Shown: in pieces, positions 31,640-41,273 of the stretch
How the letters are laid out: each line of letters opens with the position of its first letter
Numbering within the stretch: position 1 is the stretch's first letter
Assembly (NCBI RefSeq): GCF_011758805.1
Contig: NZ_JAANOW010000003.1
Location: 589,472 to 653,471 of the forward strand
Direction: 5' to 3'
Source: Mycolicibacterium fluoranthenivorans
Lineage (GTDB): Bacteria > Actinomycetota > Actinomycetes > Mycobacteriales > Mycobacteriaceae
Length of the DNA stretch: 64,000 nucleotides
Position numbers and translations under genes: made by a program
Notes under the pieces: generated by a model
Seen by the model: only the letters and a program-made list of their open reading frames with translations
Told to the model about the DNA's origin: nothing
Database searches by the model: none

Positions 31640-34537
31640 CTACCCTGCGACCGCATCCGGTGAAGTCTCCCGCGGTGTCGGCCACGGTGCCGGCACCGGG
31701 CGCGGGCGCACCCGCAGCGGCCACCAGAACCAGCGACCGAGCAACGCGGCCAGCGACGGGGTCATCAGCGAGCGGACCACCAGGGTGTCGAACAGCAAGC
31801 CCAGACCGATGGTGGTGCCGACTTGGCCGATCACGATCAGATCGCTGACAGCCATCGAGATCATCGTGAAGGCGAACACCAGCCCCGCAGCGGTGACCAC
31901 CGATCCGGTGCCGGCCATGGACCGGATGATCCCGGTGCGCAGCCCCGCGTGGATCTCCTCCTTCATCCGGGATACCAACAGCAGGTTGTAGTCGGCCCCG
32001 ACGGCGAGCAGCACGATGACCGACATCGGAAGCACCATCCAGTGCAACGGGATACCGACCAGGTGCTGCCAGATGAGCACCGAGAGTCCGAACGATGCTC
32101 CGAGACTCAGGACCACGGTGCCGACGATGACGGCCGCGGCCGCGACCGCGCGGGTCAGCACCACCATGATCAGGAAGATCAGGATCAGGGAGGCGACCGC
32201 CGCGATGAGCAGGTCGTAGTCCGCGCCGGTCTGCATGTCCTTGTACATGGCAGCGGTGCCACCGACGTAAACCGTCGAGCCCTCCAGCGGGGTGCCCTTG
32301 ATGGCGTCGGCGGCCGCGATCTTGAGCGGTTCGATATGCGAGGTGCCTTCCTCGCTCAGCGGATCACCCTGATGAAAGACGGTGAACCGCACGGCATGTC
32401 CGTCTGGTGACATGAACAGCTTGATACCGCGCTGGAAGTCGGCCGTACCGAACGCCTCCGGCGGCAGATAGAAGTTGTCGTCGTTGCGCGACGCGTCGAA
32501 CGCCTGTCCCATCGCCGTCTGGTTGTTCTGGTTGGCGATGTTCTGATCCTGCTGGGCCTTCTGCGCTTGATACTGGTTGAGCAGGTACTGCTTCTGGTTC
32601 TTCATCGTCTGGATCATCGCGGGCATCACGGCGGCCATCTGCGGTGTCAGCTCAGCCATCCGGTTCAGATCGGGCACGATGTCCTGGAAGTCGTCGGACA
32701 TCTTGTTGATGCCGTCCAGAGCATCGAAGATCGACCGCACCGACCAGCACATCGGGATGTCGTAGCAGTGCGGCTCCCAGTAGAGGTAATTGCGGATCGG
32801 ACGGAAGAAGTCGTCGAAGTCGGCGAGATGGTCACGTACATCGTTGATATCGGTCGAGGTGGTCCCCATCTTGTCGGCCATCCTGCGGGTCACCTCGGCC
32901 AACTGCAGGGTGATGTGGTAGAGCTGCTCCTGCGAGTCGATGCTCGTCTGCATCTCGTTGGCCTGCTTCAACGTATTGTCCAGCACGGTCTGCTGGTAAT
33001 CGTTGTTCATCAGAGTGCTTGTGCCGCTTTGGCTCATCGAGTATGCCAGGGAGGCATGCTCGATCGGCTTGCCGTCCGGTCGGGTGATGGTCTGCACCTG
33101 GGCGATACCGTGTACGCGCACCATCGCCTTGGCGATCTTGTCGATGATCAGGAAGTCGGCGGGGTTGCGCAGATCGTGATCCGCCTCCACCATCACCAGT
33201 TCCGGGTTCATCTTCGCTTCGGAGAAGTGCCGAGTGGCCGCGGCCATACCGACATTCGCCGGGATATCGGCGGGCAGGAAGATCCGGTCGTTGTAGGTGG
33301 TGTGGTAGCCGGGCAGTGTCAGGAGGCCGACGAGGGCAAGCACCACGGCCATCACCAGGACGGCGCCGGGCCACCGGACGATACCCGCACCGATGCGGCG
33401 CCAGCCGCGCGCGCGGTCCATCCGCTTGGGGTCCAACACCTTCCCGAATCGGGTGACGAGCGAGATGAGCGCGGGACCCATGGTGAGTGCGGCGGCGACC
33501 ACGATCGCCATACCGATGGACAGCGGAATGCCCATGGTCTGGAAGTACGGCAACCGGGTGAAGTGCAGGCACAGCGTGGCGCCCGCGATGGTCATGCCGG
33601 AGGCCAGCACCACATGGGCGGTGCCGTGAAACATGGTGTAGTAGGCCGATTCCTTGTCCTCACCGGCGCGTCGCGCCTCCTGATATCGGCCTATCAGGAA
33701 GATGGCGTAGTCGGTGGCCGCGGCGATCGCCAGCGTCACCACCATGTTGGTGGCGAACGTGGTGAGTCCGAACACGTTGTGGTAGCCCAGGAATGCGATG
33801 ATGCCGCGCGCCGAGGACAGCCCGACCACGACCATGAACAGCGTGATGAGCACCGTGACGATGGAGCGGTAGACGATCAGCAGCATGACCGTGATCACGG
33901 CGAACGTCAGCATCTCGATCGTCTCCATGCTGGCGTCACCGACGGCGTTCTGGTCCGTGGTGGTGGCGGCCGGCCCGGTCACGTACGCCTTGACACCGTT
34001 GGGCGCCGGGGTGTTGTTGACGATGTCGCGGACGGCGCCGACGGATTCGTTGGCCAGCGCCTCGCCCTGGTCACCCGCGATGTACACCTGCACGTAGGCG
34101 GCTTTGCCATCGATGCTCTGTGCACCGGCCGCGGTCAGGGTGTCACCCCAGAAATCCTGCACGTGCTGAACGTGTGTGGTGTCCGCGCGGAGTTTGCGAA
34201 CCATCTCGTCGTAGAACGAGTGTGCGTCGGCGCCCAACTTGTCCTGACCTTCCAGGACGATCATCACCGAGCTGCTGGTGTCGTACTCGTCGAACACCTT
34301 GCCGACGTGCTTGGTGGCGATCAGCGCGGGTGCGTCGTTGGGGCTCATCGACACCGCGCGCATCTTGCCGACTTCTTCGAGCTGGGGCACCACGGTGTTC
34401 AGCAGCCCGACAATGACGAGCCAGCCCAGCACGATCGGGATGGCGAAGGCGCGGATGAACCGGGGCAACCAGGGCCGGGCGGCGTGCCGCGCGGGTGGGA
34501 GGGCTTCGGTCGGGGTGTCGTCGCTCAGAATCGTCAT
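31640..34537 (-). CDS. MmpL-family RND transporter
   Basis: The 965-residue protein has the MmpL layout: membrane helix 1, a large outer loop, five helices with the proton-relay region ([20 protein letters not shown]), a second long loop with a Gln/Asn-rich coiled part (about residues 640-690), and a second helix bundle ([15 protein letters not shown]). With MmpS such proteins export lipids, siderophores or drugs. The mmpS stop overlaps its ATG by four bases, and a divergent TetR gene lies beyond, an arrangement like MmpS5/MmpL5 systems. The substrate cannot be told from the sequence. Confidence 0.9.
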   Translation of the reverse strand: MTILSDDTPTEALPPARHAARPWLPRFIRAFAIPIVLGWLVIVGLLNTVVPQLEEVGKMRAVSMSPNDAPALIATKHVGKVFDEYDTSSSVMIVLEGQDKLGADAHSFYDEMVRKLRADTTHVQHVQDFWGDTLTAAGAQSIDGKAAYVQVYIAGDQGEALANESVGAVRDIVNNTPAPNGVKAYVTGPAATTTDQNAVGDASMETIEMLTFAVITVMLLIVYRSIVTVLITLFMVVVGLSSARGIIAFLGYHNVFGLTTFATNMVVTLAIAAATDYAIFLIGRYQEARRAGEDKESAYYTMFHGTAHVVLASGMTIAGATLCLHFTRLPYFQTMGIPLSIGMAIVVAAALTMGPALISLVTRFGKVLDPKRMDRARGWRRIGAGIVRWPGAVLVMAVVLALVGLLTLPGYHTTYNDRIFLPADIPANVGMAAATRHFSEAKMNPELVMVEADHDLRNPADFLIIDKIAKAMVRVHGIAQVQTITRPDGKPIEHASLAYSMSQSGTSTLMNNDYQQTVLDNTLKQANEMQTSIDSQEQLYHITLQLAEVTRRMADKMGTTSTDINDVRDHLADFDDFFRPIRNYLYWEPHCYDIPMCWSVRSIFDALDGINKMSDDFQDIVPDLNRMAELTPQMAAVMPAMIQTMKNQKQYLLNQYQAQKAQQDQNIANQNNQTAMGQAFDASRNDDNFYLPPEAFGTADFQRGIKLFMSPDGHAVRFTVFHQGDPLSEEGTSHIEPLKIAAADAIKGTPLEGSTVYVGGTAAMYKDMQTGADYDLLIAAVASLILIFLIMVVLTRAVAAAAVIVGTVVLSLGASFGLSVLIWQHLVGIPLHWMVLPMSVIVLLAVGADYNLLLVSRMKEEIHAGLRTGIIRSMAGTGSVVTAAGLVFAFTMISMAVSDLIVIGQVGTTIGLGLLFDTLVVRSLMTPSLAALLGRWFWWPLRVRPRPVPAPWPTPRETSPDAVAG

Positions 34538-34962
34538 GCTGCCTTCACCAGGCAGAACGTCGCGGCATTCACGCCTTGTGCCGTCCTCTCGTCTTTGACC
34601 TCGCCGTCGACGGTGACGCGGCAGCCGATCGAACTGCCGTCGCTCTGGGCGAGGAGATTGGGCTGGACTGACGGGATGGTCGTCTCCAGCCGGATGGACC
34701 AGGGCAGCGGCGCTTCGGTGCGCTGCGGTAGCCCCTTGAGATCCGTGTAGTTGATGGTCGCCGTGGTTCCCGTGCCGAAGACCTCGTACACGACGACCTT
34801 CGGGTTGAACTTCTCGGCGGTATCCGACCCGACCGGAGTCACCACCGCGCCATCAGAACCGAAGACCGATCGCAGGTGAGTGACGCTCAGCACGCCGACC
34901 GCGAGGGCCACCACCATGAGAGCGGGCAGCCAGATGCGCTTGAGTACCGCAATCAAGGTCAA
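34534..34962 (-). CDS. MmpS-family accessory membrane protein
   Basis: The 142-residue protein has one N-terminal membrane helix ([15 protein letters not shown]), then a periplasmic beta-sandwich with [19 protein letters not shown] and [14 protein letters not shown], typical of MmpS. It works with the MmpL transporter encoded directly after. The reading frame opens with TTG at 34962; a second TTG at 34956 has GGAAAGG at better spacing and may be the real start. Confidence 0.88.
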   Translation of the reverse strand: MTLIAVLKRIWLPALMVVALAVGVLSVTHLRSVFGSDGAVVTPVGSDTAEKFNPKVVVYEVFGTGTTATINYTDLKGLPQRTEAPLPWSIRLETTIPSVQPNLLAQSDGSSIGCRVTVDGEVKDERTAQGVNAATFCLVKAA

Positions 34963-35029
34963 GCCTTTCCACGAATGACAGCCGCAGGTCAGGCGACGAC
35001 GGATGACCTAGGAAGGCAATCTAAGTGCC

Positions 35030-35054
35030 TAAGTGGATAGAGTCAATCCACTTA
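35030..35054. promoter_or_regulatory. TetR operator between mmpS and tetR genes
   Basis: TAAGTGGAT and its exact complement ATCCACTTA are separated by seven bases. A further half-like CTAAGTG lies just to the left (35021-35027). The dyad is in the divergent intergenic region of the mmpS/mmpL and TetR genes, so it is the likely site through which the TetR protein controls both. Confidence 0.7.
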
Positions 35055-35090
35055 TTGGCATACGTAAGGCACGTCACTAATGTGGGTCGC

Positions 35091-35750
35091 GTGATTGACA
35101 AACCATGCCGGGGGCTGCGCAAGGACGCGGAGCGCAATCGGCAGCGCGTCCTCGAGGCGGCGCGCGAACTGTTCGCCGAGCGCGGACTCGAAGCCACCCT
35201 CAACGACGTGGCCCACTACGCCCACGTCGGCGTGGGCACCGTCTACCGCCGATTCGCCACCAAAGAGGATCTCCTCGACGCGATCTTCGAGGACAGCATC
35301 GACCAGATCGTCAGTTTCGCCGAAGATGCTTTCCGCCATGAAGATTCCTGGGAAGGCTTCGTGTGGTTCGTCGAGCAGCTGTGTGAACTGACCGCCACCG
35401 ACCGGGGCCTGCGCGAGATGGTCTACAGCAAGGCCTATGGCGGCTACCGGGTCGAGTGCGCGAAACTGCGGCTCGACCCGCCGATCTCGAAGCTGGTGGA
35501 GCGCGCCCGCAAGGACGGACACCTGCGGCCCGATATCGCGCCCACCGACATGCCGGTCATCAGCCTGCTCGCGGGCACCGTCAGCGAATGGGCCGGGCAT
35601 GTCGAGCCCCAGCTGTGGCGCCGCTACGTGGCGCTGCTGCTGGACGGGATGCGTCACCGGGAGGGCCGGCCGGAGTTGGCCGTCGCCGCACTCGGTGAGG
35701 AACAGATGGACGCCGCCATGCGCGGCTGGCGTCCGGCGGGAGACTGCTAG
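35091..35750 (+). CDS. TetR-family repressor of the mmpS/mmpL genes
   Basis: The 219-residue protein has the TetR DNA-binding domain near the N-terminus (RQRVLEAARELFAERGL, then VGVGTVYRRFATKEDLLDAIF) and a helical ligand-binding domain. The GTG at 35091 is chosen because residues from an earlier ATG would run through the operator. Its stop overlaps the convergent ligase gene by four bases. Control of the divergent mmpS/mmpL pair is inferred from position and the dyad at 35030-35054. Confidence 0.85.
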   Translation: MIDKPCRGLRKDAERNRQRVLEAARELFAERGLEATLNDVAHYAHVGVGTVYRRFATKEDLLDAIFEDSIDQIVSFAEDAFRHEDSWEGFVWFVEQLCELTATDRGLREMVYSKAYGGYRVECAKLRLDPPISKLVERARKDGHLRPDIAPTDMPVISLLAGTVSEWAGHVEPQLWRRYVALLLDGMRHREGRPELAVAALGEEQMDAAMRGWRPAGDC

Positions 35751-36826
35751 TCCAATCCGGCAATGATGCTCTGCAGGTCGATTGCCGCGGGTTGCTCCAA
35801 CTGAGCGAAGGTACAGGACCCGGGATCACGATCCGGCCGCCAGCGATTGAATTGAGCTGTGTGCCTGAATCTTTCGCCTTCCATATAGTCGTAGCGCACT
35901 TCCACCACCCACTCGGGCCGAAGCGGGACGAACGACAGATCCTTGGCCCCGCCCCCCGCGTTCCACCGGGAGCCACCCCCGTGCCGGCGCGCGAGCTCCG
36001 GGTCGGCCGCCACCTGAGCCGCCCAATTCCACGGGTGTCCATCGAACGTGGTGACCAGCGGCTGCAGTTCGGTGAGGAGCCGGCGCCTGGTGGCCATCGG
36101 GAAGGCTCCGATCACCCCGACCGATGCCAGACTCCCGTCCTCCTTGTAGAGACCCAGCAGCAGTGAGCCGACGGCATCGGTGCCGGATTTGTGCAGTCGA
36201 TAGCCGGCCACCACACAATCGGCTGTGCGCTGATGTTTGATCTTGAACATCACCCGCTTGTCCGGGAGATAGCCGATCGACGCCGGTTTGGCGATGATCC
36301 CGTCCAGCCCGGCACCCTCGAACTCCGTGAACCACCGCTGCGCCGTATCGATATCGGTGGTTGCCGGGGTGAGGTGGAAACGCGGCCCGGCCTGACGCAT
36401 CACTTTCTCCAGACGCGCACGGCGTTCCCCGAACGGATGCTCCATGAGGTTCTCCGCACCGACCGCCAGCAGGTCGAACGCGATGAACGAGGCCCTGGTC
36501 TTGGCGGCCAGGAGCCGGACCCGGCTGTCCGCCGGATGGATACGTTGTTGCAGCGCTTCGAAATCGAGCCCATCCTTCGTGGCGACGACGATCTCGCCGT
36601 CGAGCACGCAGTTGTCCGGTAGTTCACGTCTGGCCGCCTCGACGAGCTCCGGGAAATAGCGGGTCAGCGGCCGCTCATTGCGGCTGCCGAACACGATATC
36701 GTCGCCGTCGCGGAAGCAGATCGATCGGAAACCGTCCCACTTCGGTTCGTAGATCGCATCCGGCGGGATTGCGGCGACCGCCTTGGCCAGCATCGGCTTG
36801 ATCGGCGGCACCACTGGCAAGGTCAT
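35747..36826 (-). CDS. ATP-dependent DNA ligase, LigC paralogue
   Basis: The 359-residue protein has the same layout as LigC at 28762-29856: EPKWDGFRSI (AMP-accepting Lys), LDGEIVV, GLDGIIAKPASIG, KIKHQRTADCVVAGYR and a C-terminal OB fold ending with RWRPDRDPGSCTF. Having two LigC-type genes within 7 kb is known in fast-growing mycobacteria. The ATG at 36826 gives the expected N-terminus. Confidence 0.9.
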   Translation of the reverse strand: MTLPVVPPIKPMLAKAVAAIPPDAIYEPKWDGFRSICFRDGDDIVFGSRNERPLTRYFPELVEAARRELPDNCVLDGEIVVATKDGLDFEALQQRIHPADSRVRLLAAKTRASFIAFDLLAVGAENLMEHPFGERRARLEKVMRQAGPRFHLTPATTDIDTAQRWFTEFEGAGLDGIIAKPASIGYLPDKRVMFKIKHQRTADCVVAGYRLHKSGTDAVGSLLLGLYKEDGSLASVGVIGAFPMATRRRLLTELQPLVTTFDGHPWNWAAQVAADPELARRHGGGSRWNAGGGAKDLSFVPLRPEWVVEVRYDYMEGERFRHTAQFNRWRPDRDPGSCTFAQLEQPAAIDLQSIIAGLD

Positions 36827-36902
36827 ATGCCGAACAGTAAATCACTTGACCTCAACAGAGGTTGATGTTGAAAGCTGTACTCATTCCAGTGAGGAGGCAA
36901 CC

Positions 36903-37547
36903 ATGCGACAGATCCGCGCCGACCTGTGGGAAACCAGCACAGAACGCCCGCTGCCCGGAATCTCCACCCATGCCTACCTGTGGACCGGGGGCGATACCGG
37001 CAACGTGCTGTTCTACAGCACCGATACCGACGACGATTTCGGTGAGTTCGACGCCCTCGGCGGCGTCGCACACCAGTACCTGTCGCACCGCCGCGAGGCC
37101 GGCCCGATGCTGCGCTCGATCAGCGAGCGGTATGCGGCCCAGCTGCACGCGCCGGCGGCCGAACTGCTCGATATCGGCATGCACGCTCATGTCGATGTCC
37201 CCGTCGGCAGCCGGCACGTCGACCGCAACGGTATCGAGGTGATCCCGACGCCCGGGCACTCCCCCGGCAGCACCTGCTACCTGGTGCCGGGCGCCTACGG
37301 CCAGAGTTATCTGTTCACCGGGGACACCATCGTGCAGGACGCCGACGGCACCTGGATACCGGGCTATATCCCGGCGCTCAGCGAGGCGCAGTCACTGTCG
37401 CGCAGCCTGCGGGTGCTCGCCGGTCTGCACCCGGACCTGGTGATCACCAGCGCGTACCCCGGCCGTTCCGGGGTGCACGCGCCCGGTGCGCGACGTTGGG
37501 CCGAATGCGTCGAGCAGGCCCAGGAGCGGCTGGCGCGGGTGGCGTGA
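36903..37547 (+). CDS. Metallo-beta-lactamase-fold hydrolase
   Basis: The 214-residue protein resembles MBL-fold hydrolases, with VIPTPGHSPGSTCYLV (metal His), LFTGDTIV (bridging Asp) and VITSAYPGRSG. The usual HxHxDH motif is not intact: GGVAHQYLSHRREAG stands in its place, and the His in the last motif is Ser-Ala-Tyr. Metal binding may therefore be altered or lost. GAGGAGG precedes the ATG at 36903. gluQ follows 15 bases downstream. Confidence 0.75.
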   Translation: MRQIRADLWETSTERPLPGISTHAYLWTGGDTGNVLFYSTDTDDDFGEFDALGGVAHQYLSHRREAGPMLRSISERYAAQLHAPAAELLDIGMHAHVDVPVGSRHVDRNGIEVIPTPGHSPGSTCYLVPGAYGQSYLFTGDTIVQDADGTWIPGYIPALSEAQSLSRSLRVLAGLHPDLVITSAYPGRSGVHAPGARRWAECVEQAQERLARVA

Positions 37548-37562
37548 TCTAGGTTGGCGCTC

Positions 37563-38420
37563 ATGACAGGAGCCGGCCGGTTCGCGCCCAGCCCGTCAGC
37601 TGACCTGCACATCGGCAATCTCCGCACGGCGATCCTGGCCTGGCTGTTCGCCCGGTCGACCGGCCGGCGCTTCCTGCTGCGGGTGGAGGATCTCGATGAC
37701 CGCACGTTCAGCGATGTGGCGGCCCGCCAGGTCGCCGACCTGGCGGCCATCGGCGTGACGTGGGATGAGCCACCGGAGTACCAGACAACCCACCAGGACC
37801 GCTACGACGCCGTCATCGCCGATCTGACCGCGCGTGGTCTGGTGTACGAATGTTATTGCAGCAGAAAGGATATCCTTCAGGCGCCGCGCGCGCCGCATGC
37901 GCCCGAAGGGGCATATCCGAGCACCTGCCGGGACGCGCCTCGCCGAACGCATCCGGACCGGCCACCCGCACTACGGCTGCGCAGCGACACCTTCTCCTAC
38001 ACCGTCACCGACCTGCTCCATGGCGAATACACCGGATTGGTAGACGATTTCGTGCTGCGCCGCGGCGACGGGGTGCCCGCGTACAACCTCGCCGTGGTGG
38101 TCGACGACGCCGCCCAGGGTGTCGATCAGGTGGTGCGCGGTAACGACCTGTTGTCCTCGTCACCGCGGCAGGCGTATCTGGCCGCGCTGCTCGGCTTTGC
38201 GGCACCGATGTACGCGCACGTGCCGCTGGTGCTCAACGCCGAAGGCAAACGCCTGGCCAAACGCGACGGTGCGGTCACGCTCGCCGACATCGGCGTGGAG
38301 CGCGCCGTGCATGAGATCGCGGTATCGCTGGGGTTCACGGCCACCACACCGGACGGCATGCTGGACCAGTTCGACCCCGCTGCACTGCCCACCCGGCCCT
38401 GGATATATCAGCCGAGTTGA
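37563..38420 (+). CDS. gluQ: Glutamyl-Q tRNA(Asp) synthetase
   Basis: The 285-residue protein is a shortened glutamyl-tRNA synthetase without an anticodon-binding domain. It has [19 protein letters not shown] (HIGH-type motif) and [10 protein letters not shown] (KMSKS-type). A zinc site is suggested by [10 protein letters not shown] and STCRDA. It attaches Glu to queuosine in tRNA(Asp). This fits the tgt gene at 44309, which makes the queuosine-modified position. Confidence 0.88.
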   Translation: MTGAGRFAPSPSADLHIGNLRTAILAWLFARSTGRRFLLRVEDLDDRTFSDVAARQVADLAAIGVTWDEPPEYQTTHQDRYDAVIADLTARGLVYECYCSRKDILQAPRAPHAPEGAYPSTCRDAPRRTHPDRPPALRLRSDTFSYTVTDLLHGEYTGLVDDFVLRRGDGVPAYNLAVVVDDAAQGVDQVVRGNDLLSSSPRQAYLAALLGFAAPMYAHVPLVLNAEGKRLAKRDGAVTLADIGVERAVHEIAVSLGFTATTPDGMLDQFDPAALPTRPWIYQPS

Positions 38421-38464
38421 GCAGAACCCTTGGGATATTCCCAGCACGTTGCTAGGTTGCGCCG

Positions 38465-39955
38465 GTGAGCCTCCCCCTTCGACGACCCGGCCGGGTGCGT
38501 GCGACGCTGCTGGTGCTCGTCATGTTGGCCAGTGTGCTGGCTGCCGGTTGCGGATCCAAGAGCACCGGTGACACCCCGATCAAGTCGGCCGGCGTGCTGC
38601 GCATCGGCACCGAGGGCACCTATTCGCCGTTCAGCTACCACGACCCCGAGACCGGCGAACTGACCGGTTATGACGTCGACGTCGCCAAGGCTGTCGGCGA
38701 CAAGCTGGGCGTGAAGGTCGAATTCGTCGAGACTCCGTGGGATTCGATCTTCGCCGGGCTGGCGGCCGACCGCTTCGACGTGGTGGCCAACGAGGTCACC
38801 ATCAACCCGGAGCGCCAAGCCAAATACGATCTGTCGCAGCCATATTCGGTGGGCGAAGGCGTTATCGTCACGCGCGCCGGGGATGACTCCATCACCTCGC
38901 TGGCCGACTTGAAGGGAAAGACCACCGCCCAGTCCAGCACCAGCAACTGGGCCCAGGTGGCCCGCGCCGCCGGCGCCAACGTGGAATCGGTGGAAGGCTT
39001 CGCACAGGCCATCACCCTGCTCAACCAGGGCCGTATCGATGCGACCGTCAACGACAGCATCGCCGTCTATGCCTACCTCGCCGAGACCGGCGACACGTCG
39101 GTCAAGATCGCCGCCCAGACCGGCGAGAAGAGCGAACAGGGTCTCGCCGCGCGCAAGGGCAGCGGCCTGCTGCCCGAACTCAACGGCGCGCTCGACGAAC
39201 TGCGTGCCGACGGCACGCTGGCCACGATCTCGCAGCGCTACCTCAAGGCCGACGCGACCGGCGCCGCGCCGGCTCCGGGTGGGCCGCAGGCCCGCTCCGG
39301 ATTTCAGCTCGTCCTGGACAACCTGTGGCCGATGGCCAAGGCCGCGCTCACTGCCACGATTCCGTTGACCCTCATCAGTTTCGTGGTGGGCCTGGTCATC
39401 GCGCTGGCGGTGGCACTGGCCCGGTTGTCGTCGAACGTGGTGCTGCGCAACAGCGCCCGGTTCTACATCTCGATCATCCGCGGCACCCCGCTGCTGGTGC
39501 AGTTGGTGATCGTGTTCTACGGCCTGCCGAAGTTCGGCGTCACCCTGCCCGCCTTCACCGCCGCGGTGATCGCGTTCTCGCTCAACGTCGGCGGCTACGC
39601 CGCCGAGATCATCCGCTCCGCGATCCAGAGCATTCCCAAGGGTCAGTGGGAGGCCGCGGAGACCATCGGCCTGACCTACACCGGTGCACTACGCCGGATC
39701 ATCCTGCCGCAGGCCGCCCGGGTGGCCGTGCCGCCGCTGTCCAACACGCTGATCTCGCTGGTGAAGGACACCTCGTTGGCCTCGGCCATCCTGGTCACCG
39801 AGTTGTTCCGCAAGGCACAGGAGATCGGCGCGCCGACCTTCGACTTCTTCTCGACCTATGTCGCCGCCGCCGTGTACTACTACGTGATCTGCCTGGTGCT
39901 GTCTGCCGGCCAGAATCGGCTGGAACGCCGTTTGGAAAGGTATGTGGCGCGATGA
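38465..39955 (+). CDS. Polar amino-acid ABC transporter, fused binding protein and permease
   Basis: The 496-residue protein joins two units. Residues 1-29 are a lipoprotein signal (lipobox AAGC), about 40-265 form a periplasmic binding domain of family 3 (VLRIGTEGTYSPFSYHD), and about 280-490 form a permease with several helices and the EAA loop (QWEAAETIGLTYTGALRRIILP). Such fusions are known for Gln/Glu-type transporters. The ATPase gene overlaps its stop by four bases. Confidence 0.9.
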   Translation: MSLPLRRPGRVRATLLVLVMLASVLAAGCGSKSTGDTPIKSAGVLRIGTEGTYSPFSYHDPETGELTGYDVDVAKAVGDKLGVKVEFVETPWDSIFAGLAADRFDVVANEVTINPERQAKYDLSQPYSVGEGVIVTRAGDDSITSLADLKGKTTAQSSTSNWAQVARAAGANVESVEGFAQAITLLNQGRIDATVNDSIAVYAYLAETGDTSVKIAAQTGEKSEQGLAARKGSGLLPELNGALDELRADGTLATISQRYLKADATGAAPAPGGPQARSGFQLVLDNLWPMAKAALTATIPLTLISFVVGLVIALAVALARLSSNVVLRNSARFYISIIRGTPLLVQLVIVFYGLPKFGVTLPAFTAAVIAFSLNVGGYAAEIIRSAIQSIPKGQWEAAETIGLTYTGALRRIILPQAARVAVPPLSNTLISLVKDTSLASAILVTELFRKAQEIGAPTFDFFSTYVAAAVYYYVICLVLSAGQNRLERRLERYVAR

Positions 39956-40719
39956 CCGAAGACGTGACCGACTATCGCGTGCAGGCCGAGGGCGTCGAGA
40001 AGGCGTTCGGTGAGAACAAGGTCCTCAAAGGCGTCTCGTTCTCGGTGGCCCGTGGCACGGCAACCACCATCATCGGCCCGTCCGGCTCCGGAAAGACCAC
40101 GCTGTTACGGGCGCTGGCCGCACTCGATGTGCCCGATGCGGGGGTGATTCGGGTCGGTGACCAGGAGATCGACTTCGCCAAGCCGGTCGCCAAGGACAAG
40201 CTGCGCGCGTACCGGGCGCAGAGCGGATTCGTCTTCCAGGGGCACAACCTGTTTCCGCACAAGACCGTGCTGGAGAACATCACCGAGGGGCCGGTGATCG
40301 TGCAGAAACGGCCGAAGGCCGAGGCCGAGGCCGACGCGCTCGCACTGCTCGAGCAGGTGGGTCTGGCCGCCAAACGGGATCAGTACCCGTTCGAGTTGTC
40401 CGGTGGGCAGCAGCAGCGGGTGGGCATCGCCCGGGCGCTGGCGCTGAAGCCGAAGGTGGTGTTGTTCGACGAGCCGACGTCGGCGCTGGACCCGGAGTTG
40501 GTGGGCGAGGTCCTCAGCGTGATCAGGGACCTCGCGGTCGAAGGCTGGACGCTGGTCATCGTCACGCACGAAATCCAGTTCGCCAAGCAGGTTTCCGACC
40601 AGGTGCTGTTCACCGACCAGGGCATCATCTTGGAGCAGGGGCCACCTGCCGCGGTGATCGGTGACCCTCAGGAGGAACGGACCCAGCAATTCCTCAACCG
40701 CATCCTCAACCCGTTGTGA
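39952..40719 (+). CDS. Polar amino-acid ABC transporter ATPase
   Basis: The 255-residue protein has Walker A GPSGSGKTT, Q-loop FVFQGHNLFPH, signature LSGGQQQRVGIARAL, Walker B VVLFDEPTSALDPE and the switch His in IVTHEIQF. It energises the fused binding-protein/permease encoded upstream, whose stop it overlaps (ATGA). It is closest to GlnQ-type ATPases. Confidence 0.92.
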   Translation: MTEDVTDYRVQAEGVEKAFGENKVLKGVSFSVARGTATTIIGPSGSGKTTLLRALAALDVPDAGVIRVGDQEIDFAKPVAKDKLRAYRAQSGFVFQGHNLFPHKTVLENITEGPVIVQKRPKAEAEADALALLEQVGLAAKRDQYPFELSGGQQQRVGIARALALKPKVVLFDEPTSALDPELVGEVLSVIRDLAVEGWTLVIVTHEIQFAKQVSDQVLFTDQGIILEQGPPAAVIGDPQEERTQQFLNRILNPL

Positions 40720-40794
40720 CCGCCGCGGCGGGGTAGGTGCAGCGCGACAGGTCGCTCGGCGCGGTGCCGATCTCATCGGCGAGCGCCGGAACTG

Positions 40795-40812
40795 ACATAC
40801 ATCTTTGTATGT
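40795..40812. promoter_or_regulatory. Inverted repeat upstream of whiB gene
   Basis: ACATACATCTTTGTATGT is a perfect dyad (seven-base arms, four-base centre), followed two bases later by a smaller TGTC-TG-GACA repeat. It lies about 170 bp before the WhiB start in an otherwise empty 260-bp gap. It looks like a repressor site; the protein that binds it is unknown. Confidence 0.5.
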
Positions 40813-40979
40813 TTGTCTGGACATGCGCGCCGGAGTGGGGTTACCGTCGGTGGCGCAATGGTGATGGCGATCACGTCTCCGCACCGTCAGCACGCACCGA
40901 TTCAGGAGTCTCCGATGTCCTTTTCACGCACCACGCCGCGACTCACGGTCGCCCGCACCGGCGGCAGCGCCTGGTGACG

Positions 40980-41273
40980 ATGGGTGCCGTCACCGAGGCC
41001 GGATCGCGGGCCGTCCCACGGCTCCACGACCGGGAATGGCAGCTGCGCGCGAAATGCCGGAACGGCGACCCCAGCCTGTTCTTCCATCCTGACGGCGAAC
41101 GGGGCCGGGCGCGTAAGCGCCGCCAACAGCTGGCCCGCGAGGTCTGCGCCGGCTGCCCCGTCGCACGTGAGTGCGGCGCGTATTCGATCTCGTTTCAGGA
41201 GGCCTTCGGCACCTGGGGCGGCCTGTCCGAGGACGACCGGCGACGGTACCTGGAGACCGTCAGAGCTCCTTGA
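40980..41273 (+). CDS. WhiB-family iron-sulfur regulator
   Basis: The 97-residue protein has the four Cys of WhiB proteins, one in RAKCRNGDP and three in VCAGCPVARECGAY, and the G[T/V]WGG turn in FGTWGGLSEDDRRR. These bind a [4Fe-4S] cluster and contact the principal sigma factor. There is no AT-hook tail, so it is not WhiB7-like. The ATG at 40980 is chosen. The 3' end overlaps the convergent gene by 14 bases. Confidence 0.85.
   Translation: MGAVTEAGSRAVPRLHDREWQLRAKCRNGDPSLFFHPDGERGRARKRRQQLAREVCAGCPVARECGAYSISFQEAFGTWGGLSEDDRRRYLETVRAP

Noticed and set aside
32567..34750. 727-codon open frame on the plus strand opposite mmpL
   Set aside because: It is an antisense shadow of the mmpL gene; the translation is His/Gly/Arg-rich without motifs.
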